From: Candidatus Woesebacteria bacterium
Lineage (GTDB): Bacteria > Patescibacteriota > Microgenomatia > UBA1406 > HO2-37-13b
Direction: 5' to 3'
DNA length: 33,641 nt
NCBI GenBank assembly: GCA_018062605.1
Contig: JAGORW010000003.1
Location: 2,348 to 35,988, forward strand
Shown here: positions 16,132 to 22,491 of the stretch, one piece after another
How positions within the stretch are numbered: the first letter of the stretch is position 1
Layout of the letters: each line of letters opens with the position of its first letter
The notes under the pieces: generated by a model
The model's database searches: none
What the model was told of the DNA's origin: nothing
The model's input: only the letters and a program-made list of their open reading frames with translations
Position numbers and translations under genes: made by a program

Positions 16132-17530
16132 GATTCTTGGGATTAACGAGCGCAATCTCGTCTACATCACTCCCTACAACTCTCCAGAAGCTCAGCATAT
16201 TGCTGACGATAAAGTGCTGACAAAAGAAGTCTTAGAGAAGGCTGAAGTGCCAACAACGAAGATTCTTTCATTGATTAAAAGTGCAAAACAGCTTGAACGG
16301 TTTGATTTTGATTCTCTTCCGAAAAGTTTTGTTGTAAAGCCAGTAAGCGGAGTTGAAGGTGGAGGCATTGAAATTATCTTTAACAAAGACAAAACCGGAA
16401 CCTATATTTGTACGAACGGGAAGAAAATGGATGAAGAGGCATTGAGAAATCATCTTTTGAACATTCTCGAAGGTCGTTTTTCTCATAATTACTTACCAGA
16501 TCATGTTCTGATTGAAGAGCGCGTTCAACCTCATCATAAATTTCGACAATATACCTTCAAAGGAGCTCCTGACGTGCGTATTTTGACATTCAGGAATATA
16601 CCAACAATGGCAATGATTCGCTGGCCAACCAAGGAATCGGAAGGTAAAGCGAACGCCTCAAAGGGCGCTGTAGCAAGCGGAATCGATATCGCAACAGGTA
16701 TTACAACCCACTCTTTGCAAGAAGACAAGTCGGGTACAATGCACTTAATTGAGTATGTTGCTGGAACTCATCTTCGTTATTCAGGTTTCAAAATCCCCTA
16801 CTGGGAGCGCATGCTACAACATGCAGTGAAGGCAGCCAAAGCTTCAGGATTGGGTTTTTGTGCCGCAGACTTCTTAGTAGACAGAAACTTAGGCCCTCTC
16901 CTTGTGGAGATGAATGCACGCCCCGGTTTGCGGATTCAAGTGGCAAATCAGGATGGTTTAAAATGGCGATTAGAACAGATCAAAAGAATCCCAGTTAAGT
17001 CTGATTTACATGCTATTCGACTTGGGAAGGACCTCTTTGGAGGTGAAATTGAGGAAGAAATTCAGGCTATTGCAGGTAAAAAATTGATTTCGCTTATTCA
17101 GCCGATTAAGGTGTACCACAAGGACAGCAAAGAACGAGTTATTCTGAAGGCCAAAATTGACACAGGCGCTGGATACTCATCAATTGATTCAACGATTGCT
17201 CGAGAGCTTGGCTTTAAAAATGCCCTGAATTTTTATAAAAAGTTAGAATTGCCAAGTGTTTTTGAAAATAAGAAGGAAGCAATTGAAGCCGCGCGCAAGC
17301 TCGAAGCACTTTTGTTAGAACATGATCAAGACACCGGGATAGTGAACGCGCATGTTATTACCAGCAGCACCGGCATTACCGTTCGAATTGCTGTAAATTT
17401 GCAATGTAAAATTGATGACAAATTGTTTGAAATTGAAGCGAACATTCGTGATCGTAGTCAATTAGAGTTTCCTATGATTTTAGGGAGCCGTGCATTAGGA
17501 GGGTTTTTGATTGATCCAACGAGAAAATAG
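16100..17530 (+). CDS. fused RimK-like ATP-grasp ligase and retropepsin-like protease
   Basis: This 476-residue protein overlaps the 7TM gene by 32 nt, so translation is probably coupled. Residues about 1-300 are an ATP-grasp domain of the alpha-L-glutamate-ligase-related type: FVVKPVSGVEGGGIEIIF (ATP-binding strand and glycine loop), VLIEERVQPH, and the metal-binding LLVEMNARPGL near the end. Residues about 330-476 form a retropepsin-like domain, with KIDTGAGYSS (catalytic Asp at about 354) and a closing LGSRALGG, as in the PF05618 family called ATP-dependent zinc proteases. In many bacteria the ligase and protease are separate neighbouring genes; here they are one chain. The ligase should form an amide bond using ATP; the substrate is unknown. 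Confidence 0.8.
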   Translation: MIPNTIKHRNRILGINERNLVYITPYNSPEAQHIADDKVLTKEVLEKAEVPTTKILSLIKSAKQLERFDFDSLPKSFVVKPVSGVEGGGIEIIFNKDKTGTYICTNGKKMDEEALRNHLLNILEGRFSHNYLPDHVLIEERVQPHHKFRQYTFKGAPDVRILTFRNIPTMAMIRWPTKESEGKANASKGAVASGIDIATGITTHSLQEDKSGTMHLIEYVAGTHLRYSGFKIPYWERMLQHAVKAAKASGLGFCAADFLVDRNLGPLLVEMNARPGLRIQVANQDGLKWRLEQIKRIPVKSDLHAIRLGKDLFGGEIEEEIQAIAGKKLISLIQPIKVYHKDSKERVILKAKIDTGAGYSSIDSTIARELGFKNALNFYKKLELPSVFENKKEAIEAARKLEALLLEHDQDTGIVNAHVITSSTGITVRIAVNLQCKIDDKLFEIEANIRDRSQLEFPMILGSRALGGFLIDPTRK

Positions 17531-17566
17531 ACTAGTTAAAACTAGTTGAAACTGGTTGAAACTAGA
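17531..17566. repeat. intergenic ACTAGTTGAAACTGG array
   Basis: Four 10-12 bp units (ACTAGTTAAA, ACTAGTTGAA, ACTGGTTGAA, ACTAG) fill the gap between the convergent ligase and pth genes and run into the pth 3' end. Confidence 0.75.
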
Positions 17567-18095
17567 AAAGGGCTGCAAAAATATCCGAAAAGATCCCCTC
17601 AAGATGCATCGATTCTTCCTTCGTAAAATCCTGTAACACATACTCACTTCCTGAAATTGGTTCCGCTCTATTCTCCACCCCAATTCTTATGCGTAAAAAC
17701 TCAGGAGATTGAATTGAACTTTCTACGGACGTGATACCATTGTGAACTTTTGGCCCTTTCGCATGTTGAATCTTAAATTGCCCGAACGCAATATCGAGAT
17801 CATCATGAATAATGATGACATCCTCCAGAGCAATTTTGTAGAAATCCATGCATTTTTTGACTGCACGTCCCGAATCATTCATAAAGGTATGCGGTTTAAG
17901 CAGAAGAATTTTCTGAGTGCCCTGTGAGTTATCCACATGAACATCGCACAATTCCCCATCGCACTTTTTGTTAACTGTGAAGGCATCTTTTTTTCCAGCT
18001 TTCTTTGCCACGAAATCAAGAAAGAGAAAGCCAACATTATGGCGTGTATTGAGATATTTTTCACCCGGATTGCCGAGGCCAACGAGGAGTTTCAT
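17562..18095 (-). CDS. pth: peptidyl-tRNA hydrolase
   Basis: The protein has 177 residues from ATG 18095. It releases stalled peptidyl-tRNA by cutting the ester bond, an essential recycling step in the cytoplasm. Family motifs are present: MKLLVGLGNPGEKY at the start, NTRHNVGF with the catalytic His at about 20, PHTFMNDSGRAV, HDDLDIAFG with the catalytic-site Asp, and HNGITSVESSI. The ORF is open 69 nt further upstream, but TATACT ends exactly 6 nt before ATG 18095 and Met-Lys-Leu-Leu-Val-Gly-Leu-Gly is the normal family start. The C-terminus is short, ending soon after the family helix. Confidence 0.93.
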   Translation of the reverse strand: MKLLVGLGNPGEKYLNTRHNVGFLFLDFVAKKAGKKDAFTVNKKCDGELCDVHVDNSQGTQKILLLKPHTFMNDSGRAVKKCMDFYKIALEDVIIIHDDLDIAFGQFKIQHAKGPKVHNGITSVESSIQSPEFLRIRIGVENRAEPISGSEYVLQDFTKEESMHLEGIFSDIFAALF

Positions 18096-18101
18096 AGGAT
18101 T

Positions 18102-18107
18102 AGTATA
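18102..18107 (-). promoter_or_regulatory. -10 box TATACT, 6 nt before the pth ATG
   Basis: TATACT ends 6 nt before ATG 18095 on the minus strand and settles the pth start. Confidence 0.65.
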
Positions 18108-18153
18108 CACGCCTGTGGCTTGACGAAGAAGTGAAGAATTCAGTGGCAGCCAT

Positions 18154-18301
18154 TCAATCGACATCTATAACTAAATCAGCAACCTCTTCTGGCTTATACT
18201 GATCTATGTATCTTTTCTGTGCAATAATTATCCTAATTACCATCTTTCGACCATTCAGCAATCAAGTCATTTGCTTTTTTTGCTAAGTCTTGTGAGTTCA
18301 T
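18154..18301 (-). pseudogene. two overlapping short ORFs, possibly one frameshifted gene remnant
   Basis: Directly downstream of tRNA-Leu, a 22-codon ORF (18301 to 18233; MNSQDLAKKANDLIAEWSKD...) is followed in the +1 frame by 18261 to 18154, ending RIIIAQKRYIDQYKPEEV then ADLVIDVD. That ending looks like a genuine protein C-terminus and loosely resembles the tail of uridine/nucleoside kinases. No single full-length frame joins the two. This may be a decayed gene end, or a short gene broken by one indel. The match is a recollection of family style and was not searched. Confidence 0.3.
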
Positions 18302-18308
18302 ACTTATG

Positions 18309-18391
18309 TGCCGGAGAGAGGACTTGAACCTCCACCCCATTGCTAGGACACGACCCTGAATCGTGCGCGTCTACCATTCCGCCACTCCGGC
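18309..18391 (-). tRNA. tRNA-Leu (CAG)
   Basis: The minus strand folds as a class II tRNA. The acceptor stem pairs GCCGGAG with CTCCGGC and the discriminator is A. The anticodon arm is CACGA-TTCAGGG-TCGTG, anticodon CAG. A long variable arm is present, and the T arm is GGAGG-TTCAAGT-CCTCT. CCA is not encoded. It follows the repeat/hairpin leader at 18400-18623. Confidence 0.95.
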
Positions 18392-18399
18392 AAGTCACA

Positions 18400-18449
18400 A
18401 TATAAAATGATAAATGACTAGCCACGCTTTGGCATTTATCATTTTATAT
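18400..18449 (-). promoter_or_regulatory. 17-bp perfect inverted repeat (hairpin) just upstream of tRNA-Leu
   Basis: Arms 18400-18416 and 18433-18449 are perfect complements with a 16-nt loop. The stem is AT-rich and has no T-tract, so it is not a typical terminator. The loop contains a 14-base sequence exactly complementary to the conserved part of the 51-bp tandem repeat unit at 18571-18621 and, over 12 bases, to that at 18520-18570. The stop codon of the 16-codon ORF lies inside the arm transcribed first. Confidence 0.75.
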
Positions 18450-18489
18450 CGTCCCTTTCAAATGTAAGCGGTGGCTGATCTGCTAACAT
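18439..18489 (-). CDS. 16-residue ORF with strong Shine-Dalgarno (leader-peptide-like)
   Basis: The ORF encodes MLADQPPLTFERDDIK. AGGAG (18501-18497) lies 7 nt before the ATG, a textbook SD spacing that is rare in this window. The ORF ends inside the first-transcribed arm of the hairpin, so a ribosome on it would open the hairpin. That arrangement resembles attenuator leader peptides, but expression is unproven. Confidence 0.35.
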   Translation of the reverse strand: MLADQPPLTFERDDIK

Positions 18490-18621
18490 TTCTTTACTCC
18501 TATTTAACTAAGTACAATATATCGAAGCGTGGCTAGCTATATACAATTTACATTTACTCCTTTCCTATTAGATCGAAGCGTGGCTAGTCGTATGATAATT
18601 CAATTCGCTTCTTTCTTATTA
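18466..18621. repeat. tandem 51-bp module, two full copies plus one diverged partial copy
   Basis: Units 18571-18621 and 18520-18570 are contiguous and each 51 bp. They share TAATA.GAAAG.AG at one end and 16 identical bases, CTAGCCACGCTTCGAT, at the other (minus strand). A third, diverged copy at 18466-18510 keeps the SD-like AGGAG and a related GCCACCGCTT. Each copy has a purine-rich SD-like core on the minus strand. Confidence 0.75.
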
Positions 18622-18644
18622 TACTTGAGATTTGTGTGCTCAAG
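18618..18644 (-). promoter_or_regulatory. promoter TATAAT with adjoining 6-bp inverted repeat (operator-like)
   Basis: On the minus strand a consensus TATAAT (18623-18618) is directly preceded by CTTGAG-N9-CTCAAG (18644-18624). The inverted repeat covers the -35 region, where an operator would act. It would drive the tandem module, hairpin and tRNA-Leu. Confidence 0.45.
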
Positions 18645-18679
18645 TTAGCATAGATCCTGATTCACAATCATACAAAGCC

Positions 18680-18709
18680 AAAAAAAAGGCGACCTAACTG
18701 TAGGTCGCC
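18680..18709 (-). terminator. intrinsic terminator of the 18716-19054 gene
   Basis: A perfect 9-bp stem (GGCGACCTA with TAGGTCGCC, 4-nt loop) is followed on the minus strand by eight T residues. It lies 7 nt after the gene's stop codon. Confidence 0.9.
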
Positions 18710-18715
18710 CAAATG

Positions 18716-19054
18716 TCACTCCTCGGGGTAGCGCTCGTTTAGAGCGTGAAGTTCAGCCTGAATTCGATGAACTCTCTCCCTGATCCTTTCAAGCCCGATT
18801 CGAATACGCAGGTAGTCTCGCCATGCATTTCTCCGATAAAGTCGAAAGATTACGAGATTTCCAGACTCCCGAATAGGCACATGGAACTTCCTGCGGCGAT
18901 CCCGCAGATCATATGCAGCAATATCACATTCTACCTCAGCGTCATCTAGAAGAGCTTGCCAGTCTCGCAGACCCTTCTTGAGCGCTCTTCGGAAATACGG
19001 CGCATGACTCGGATTATCTAAATCCAAGCCAAAGGTATCAATGTCCGTAGCCAT
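18716..19054 (-). CDS. hypothetical Arg-rich protein with canonical transcription and translation signals
   Basis: This 112-residue protein is rich in Arg, Asp and Glu, with helical stretches such as RRNAWRDYLRIRIGLERIRERV and no membrane segment or signal peptide. I do not recognise the family. Unlike nearly all other genes here it has a consensus promoter (TTGACA-N17-TATAAT), an untranslated leader of roughly 30 nt, a strong SD (AAGGGGGAAG) and an intrinsic terminator. The coding DNA is also visibly richer in G and C. Together this suggests it was acquired from another source or belongs to a separately expressed gene class. Confidence 0.75.
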   Translation of the reverse strand: MATDIDTFGLDLDNPSHAPYFRRALKKGLRDWQALLDDAEVECDIAAYDLRDRRRKFHVPIRESGNLVIFRLYRRNAWRDYLRIRIGLERIRERVHRIQAELHALNERYPEE

Positions 19055-19093
19055 GTTCTTCCCCCTTTGTTTAAAGTGCCATTTCTAGCTAGT

Positions 19094-19122
19094 ATTATAT
19101 ACTATAGGCCCTAATTTGTCAA
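19094..19122 (-). promoter_or_regulatory. consensus promoter TTGACA-N17-TATAAT
   Basis: Both hexamers match the bacterial housekeeping consensus perfectly with a 17-bp spacer (TTGACA at 19122-19117, TATAAT at 19099-19094). The start codon is about 40 nt downstream of the -10 box, so this mRNA has a leader. Confidence 0.9.
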
Positions 19123-19145
19123 ATAGAGTTGAGTTCAAAATCCCC

Positions 19146-19186
19146 ACATCTCCTGTTAACTAGTTTACCAGTTCACCAGTTTACTA
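19146..19186. repeat. intergenic GTTAACTAGTTTACCAG array
   Basis: Four to five words of the GTTAACTAG / TTCACCAG family precede the SGNH-hydrolase promoter. TTCACC (19172-19177) is 17 bp upstream of its TATACT. Confidence 0.75.
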
Positions 19187-19194
19187 CTTTTGTG

Positions 19195-19200
19195 TATACT
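19195..19200 (+). promoter_or_regulatory. -10 box TATACT, 6 nt before ATG 19207
   Basis: TATACT ends exactly 6 nt before ATG 19207. The frame is open upstream to 19129, but those codons are array and promoter DNA. Confidence 0.65.
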
Positions 19201-19206
19201 GATTAT

Positions 19207-20247
19207 ATGCATACCTATTCATACTCCGGCAAGCCGGTAGCAAGCTCACCTTCTAGCCAGTCACTTGGCTCACGATTTCATTCCTATATTTCAGAAAAGC
19301 GAGTTCAAAATCATCTTGGTCTTCTTGTTGGCCAGGCTATTCTTTTAGTGATGCTGGCATTGATTCATATTAGCTTCCAGTATCAAGCTGTGCGCCTTGA
19401 GTCTGATGCTCAGAAAGTGATTATGGCTCAACGTATTCGTTACAATCAGCAAAAAATGTATGCTCAGAATAATAAGCCGAAGTCTGTTGTACTTGGAACA
19501 ACGAGCAAGCTGGAAGAAAACCCAGTGATCAACACTCAACCTCAACAGGCTCCTCAATTTCCTCATGTAGAAGTTACCCCTGCGCCCGGCCTGAACAAAG
19601 ACCACTACTCTATCGCCCTGATCGGTGACTCAATGGTAGACACCATGGGAGAAAGTGGCGATTACCTTCGTCTTGAACTTGCGAAGAAATATCCGAACGT
19701 TCAGTTTGTTATCTATAATTATGGAAAGGGTGCTCGAAACGTTGAGCAAGGCCTTGCGGATTTCCATGAACCATTTAGCTACAAAGAGCGAAAATACAGC
19801 TCAATTGATACAATAAAACCCGATATCATCATTGTTGGATCATTTGCATATAATCCATTTAATCCTCACGACCGTAATAATCACTGGTTAAAATATACGC
19901 AACTCGTTCAAGAAGCTCAAAAAATCACGCCACATACCTACATGCTTGCCGAAATAGCTCCCGTCCGTACTGGTTTTGGACTTACTCCAAACGGTGTGGC
20001 ATGGGATCCACAGTCTGCATGGTCACATACGGGTAAAATACTTGAACAGTTGCAGAATGTACTCAGCCTCTCTCAAACACTGCATATTCCAGCCATAGAT
20101 GCATACACTCCATCTCTGAAAGAAGGAACGGTAGAAGGAAAACGTGAGCTTATAAATCCAGCTGACAATATTCATCCATCAGTTGTGGGTCATGAATTTA
20201 TAGCCCAAAAGATTGTAGAAAAATTGAATTTTGAAGAGATAAAGTAA
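19207..20247 (+). CDS. membrane-anchored SGNH/GDSL-family hydrolase
   Basis: The protein has 346 residues from ATG 19207. One helix at about 42-62 anchors it, and a linker of about 60 residues leads to the SGNH domain (about 128-346). The blocks are visible: SIALIGDSMVDTMG (nucleophile Ser), YNYGKGARN (Gly and Asn), VGSFAYNPFN (Asn) and PADNIHPSVVGH (Asp and His of the catalytic pair). Family members are esterases or acetyltransferase partners acting on carbohydrates or lipids outside the membrane; the substrate cannot be told here. The gene stands alone, with a tRNA after it. Confidence 0.8.
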   Translation: MHTYSYSGKPVASSPSSQSLGSRFHSYISEKRVQNHLGLLVGQAILLVMLALIHISFQYQAVRLESDAQKVIMAQRIRYNQQKMYAQNNKPKSVVLGTTSKLEENPVINTQPQQAPQFPHVEVTPAPGLNKDHYSIALIGDSMVDTMGESGDYLRLELAKKYPNVQFVIYNYGKGARNVEQGLADFHEPFSYKERKYSSIDTIKPDIIIVGSFAYNPFNPHDRNNHWLKYTQLVQEAQKITPHTYMLAEIAPVRTGFGLTPNGVAWDPQSAWSHTGKILEQLQNVLSLSQTLHIPAIDAYTPSLKEGTVEGKRELINPADNIHPSVVGHEFIAQKIVEKLNFEEIK

Positions 20248-20298
20248 CCCCGGCCATCTCCTCTGTATGTTACAATATCGTACCTAGTTATCATCAAA

Positions 20299-20384
20299 GG
20301 AGGTGTCGCATAGCGGTCCATTGCTCAGGTTTGCTAAACCTGCGAGTTGAAAAACTCACGTGGGTTCAAATCCCACCACCTCCG
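20299..20384 (+). tRNA. tRNA-Ser (GCT)
   Basis: This is a class II tRNA with acceptor GGAGGTG/CACCTCC and discriminator G. The anticodon arm is CAGGT-TTGCTAA-ACCTG, anticodon GCT. A variable arm (CGAGTTGAAAAACTCACG) is present and the T loop is TTCAAAT. CCA is not encoded. Confidence 0.95.
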
Positions 20385-20410
20385 CATATTTTTAGAGATA
20401 CACCAAGAGC

Positions 20411-21310
20411 ATGAATCCAGATAATCCAATCTCACATACCTCTACAGAACATGCTTCGGCAGCTGCCGAATATCATTTTAAAGAAATAAAGGAGATCGAA
20501 GAAGCAATGGTGTCTCTTGTTGCTCAACTCAAAGAGGCAATCGATAATGACGAATACGATACACTTCTAAGCGATGATGCAGGTGGAAGAATCCCAACTC
20601 TTGTACTCAGAAAAATTATTCGTAGTCGTAGACCAGATCACCAGATAGATACCTGCTTTATATCAGCAGGAAGATCACTTTCCGCATATGACGATTCAGC
20701 AGTTCAAGAGTATCTTGCAAGATTAACATCACAAACCAAAAAAGCTCTCGTCGTTTCTCAGCTTCTTTACTCTGGAAAAACCATGTTCGTACTTGCCAAT
20801 AAATTGTATGAGGCACGTATCCCCCATTTTGACGTTGCAATTGTAGATTCTGAATCGCAAACACCCACCTATTTGGAACCTCTTATAGAAATCCTGGGGA
20901 CAAATAAACTCTTCATTGGTCGAAAAGGAGCGCCAAAATCAAACATGCATAATGAACATGAACAAATGGGCGGCATCGCAAAATCAAATGAGCCTGATAG
21001 TCCAATTCCTATGAGGAGAATAGATTATATTACAACATATGGTCGTGAGATCTCTGCTGAAGAAGAAAATGAGATTTTTGGAGTAAAAAAATCTGATTCT
21101 CAAAAAGAAGCATATCGCAAAAAGGAAGATCCAGATGCTATTCGAGAATATGAAGAAAGGAAATTTGCGCCAGTTACCGAAGAGGAGCGGAAAGAGATGC
21201 AAAAATCAATTGATCTTGCACGAGCAGATGTGAGAATGCTTGCAGAAAGAGTCTGCATAGCAGTATGGGGAAATGATAAGGTTAAAAAGAAAGTATCCTC
21301 ATATGCATAA
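20411..21310 (+). CDS. phosphoribosyltransferase-like protein
   Basis: The protein has 299 residues and no membrane segment. Residues about 50-160 resemble a PRTase fold: DTLLSDDAGGRIPTLVLRKI at the start of the core, then KALVVSQLLYSGKTM in place of the PRPP-binding loop (usually two acidic residues and TG.T). Here the acidic pair is missing (VSQ), so PRPP chemistry is doubtful. The last 100 residues are charged and helical. It follows tRNA-Ser by 26 nt and may share its transcript; a GATACA 8 nt upstream of the ATG is a weak promoter. It is convergent with the next gene. Confidence 0.5.
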   Translation: MNPDNPISHTSTEHASAAAEYHFKEIKEIEEAMVSLVAQLKEAIDNDEYDTLLSDDAGGRIPTLVLRKIIRSRRPDHQIDTCFISAGRSLSAYDDSAVQEYLARLTSQTKKALVVSQLLYSGKTMFVLANKLYEARIPHFDVAIVDSESQTPTYLEPLIEILGTNKLFIGRKGAPKSNMHNEHEQMGGIAKSNEPDSPIPMRRIDYITTYGREISAEEENEIFGVKKSDSQKEAYRKKEDPDAIREYEERKFAPVTEEERKEMQKSIDLARADVRMLAERVCIAVWGNDKVKKKVSSYA

Positions 21311-21335
21311 CTGCTGCCCAGATTGAAGATCATCA

Positions 21336-21908
21336 TTATCGTTGAAATTCCGACGCTTGTGCCCCAATCATCATCATCTGTGTAAAATATGTTGCTGCCA
21401 TAATCTTGTTCGTTGCTTTTTCAATGTGAGTTAGAGTGTCGGACATCGCACATGCTGCGAGTCTATCAACGGACGTATCAATTATCTCTCCAAACATTCC
21501 ACATTGCTCGACAGATCCTGCTTCAAATCCGACGAGATAGCACACATATCCAAGCTTTATAAGTTCCGAACGTAATCTTTCTGGATTTTCACCAAGATAC
21601 CCAAAAGGGAAATGATCCTCAGCAAGTATTTGATGACACACATTAAGAACATGATCTTTAGCTACATCTTCAGATAGGCCAAATGTATCAGCAATAACCA
21701 TCAGAACATCAACAGCTAGGGAGAACTCTACTTTATCATCAATATCAAATGGCAATTGAGCTAGAATTGGCTGAGTATCGGGATGACGCAATGTTGCAGC
21801 TGGAGAAGGATACAATGATGCCACAAATGGAGAACGATCTCGAACTTCCTTAAAAATTATTCTCTCAAGGGCTAAATTCATATCGGCACTGATCTGATCA
21901 GGCTTCAT
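21336..21908 (-). CDS. hypothetical helical protein
   Basis: This 190-residue soluble protein is predicted mostly alpha-helical, with an N-terminal MNLALERIIF segment and several Cys residues (VCYLVGFEAGSVEQCG). I do not recognise a family. TATAAT preceded by TGA ends 9 nt before the ATG, a slightly longer gap than is usual here. It is convergent with the PRTase-like gene (25-nt gap) and lies downstream of the metallopeptidase on the same strand. Confidence 0.65.
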   Translation of the reverse strand: MKPDQISADMNLALERIIFKEVRDRSPFVASLYPSPAATLRHPDTQPILAQLPFDIDDKVEFSLAVDVLMVIADTFGLSEDVAKDHVLNVCHQILAEDHFPFGYLGENPERLRSELIKLGYVCYLVGFEAGSVEQCGMFGEIIDTSVDRLAACAMSDTLTHIEKATNKIMAATYFTQMMMIGAQASEFQR

Positions 21909-21917
21909 AATGTATTT

Positions 21918-21926
21918 ATTATATCA
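21918..21926 (-). promoter_or_regulatory. extended -10 TGATATAAT upstream of the 21908 start
   Basis: TGA plus TATAAT (21923-21918) ends 9 nt before the ATG. Confidence 0.55.
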
Positions 21927-21956
21927 CGTCCGACACTTTTGTCTGATTAGCTAATT

Positions 21957-22361
21957 TTAATCGATTTCAACCGACTGCAACTGATCGAAGTGCTTTTCTA
22001 CTTCTTTATGATCCACTTTATAATGACGTGCACTGTGTGATTTTAAGGCTCCAGAAAAGGTTTTAGGTATATGCAGAAGTTCATGAATAATCACGCGCTG
22101 TTTTCGTTCCTCAGGTAATGAATCAAAATGTTCAGAAAGAACTTCAATCACGTAGGTTGCTGGAAAGCCAGCTGCGATCTGGAAAATACGAGATAGACCC
22201 CACACTCGCGCATACGCCCTCGCCTTGCTCCCCGAGCTTCTCACACAATATACACGATTCGTATCTATATAGCGCATATTGAGCCTGGTCACAATATCAA
22301 TCATCATTACACGCACATCTTCTGCAAGCTCAACATCCCAGGACTTTGGTGGGGACGACAT
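21957..22361 (-). CDS. putative zinc metallopeptidase (HELLH, phage-metallopeptidase-like)
   Basis: The protein has 134 residues from ATG 22361. It resembles the small putative metallopeptidases annotated in phages and CPR genomes. The zinc motif HELLH lies in VIIHELLHIPKTF, and a third ligand is probably in SARHYKVDHKEV. Extra upstream codons to 22406 are rejected: TATAAT with an upstream TG ends exactly 6 nt before ATG 22361. No signal peptide is seen. The real substrate is unknown. Confidence 0.75.
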   Translation of the reverse strand: MSSPPKSWDVELAEDVRVMMIDIVTRLNMRYIDTNRVYCVRSSGSKARAYARVWGLSRIFQIAAGFPATYVIEVLSEHFDSLPEERKQRVIIHELLHIPKTFSGALKSHSARHYKVDHKEVEKHFDQLQSVEID

Positions 22362-22367
22362 GCGATC

Positions 22368-22376
22368 ATTATACCA
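22368..22376 (-). promoter_or_regulatory. extended -10 TGGTATAAT, 6 nt before ATG 22361
   Basis: TGG plus TATAAT (22373-22368) ends 6 nt before the start and fixes it downstream of the longest possible ORF. Confidence 0.65.
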
Positions 22377-22417
22377 TTTCTCCTCTGTACTTCTTGATAA
22401 CTTCACCTCCTGAGCCC

Positions 22418-22450
22418 TCTAGTTAATCTGTTTACACGTTAACTCGTTCA
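22418..22450. repeat. short intergenic GTTAA-type array
   Basis: Words CTAGTTAATCTG, TTTACACG, TTAACTCG and TTCACG lie between the divergent metallopeptidase and zinc-ribbon genes. Confidence 0.55.
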
Positions 22451-22451
22451 C

Positions 22452-22479
22452 GCAAAGAAAATCAATTGATTTTCTTTGC
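22452..22479. promoter_or_regulatory. perfect 28-bp palindrome abutting the -10 box of the zinc-ribbon gene
   Basis: GCAAAGAAAATCAA and its exact reverse complement form an uninterrupted 28-bp palindrome. Its last base is immediately followed by TATACT (22480-22485), so the palindrome occupies the -35 region, where a dimeric regulator would bind. There is no loop, so an RNA hairpin would be strained. Confidence 0.8.
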
Positions 22480-22485
22480 TATACT
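22480..22485 (+). promoter_or_regulatory. -10 box TATACT, 6 nt before ATG 22492
   Basis: TATACT directly follows the palindrome and ends 6 nt before the start codon. Confidence 0.65.
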
Positions 22486-22491
22486 GAATAT

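Noticed and set aside
18400-18449. Intrinsic terminator
   Set aside because: The stem is AT-rich and neither side is followed by a T-tract.
18466-18621. CRISPR-like array
   Set aside because: The units are contiguous 51-bp copies with no unique spacers of constant length, and no cas genes are present.
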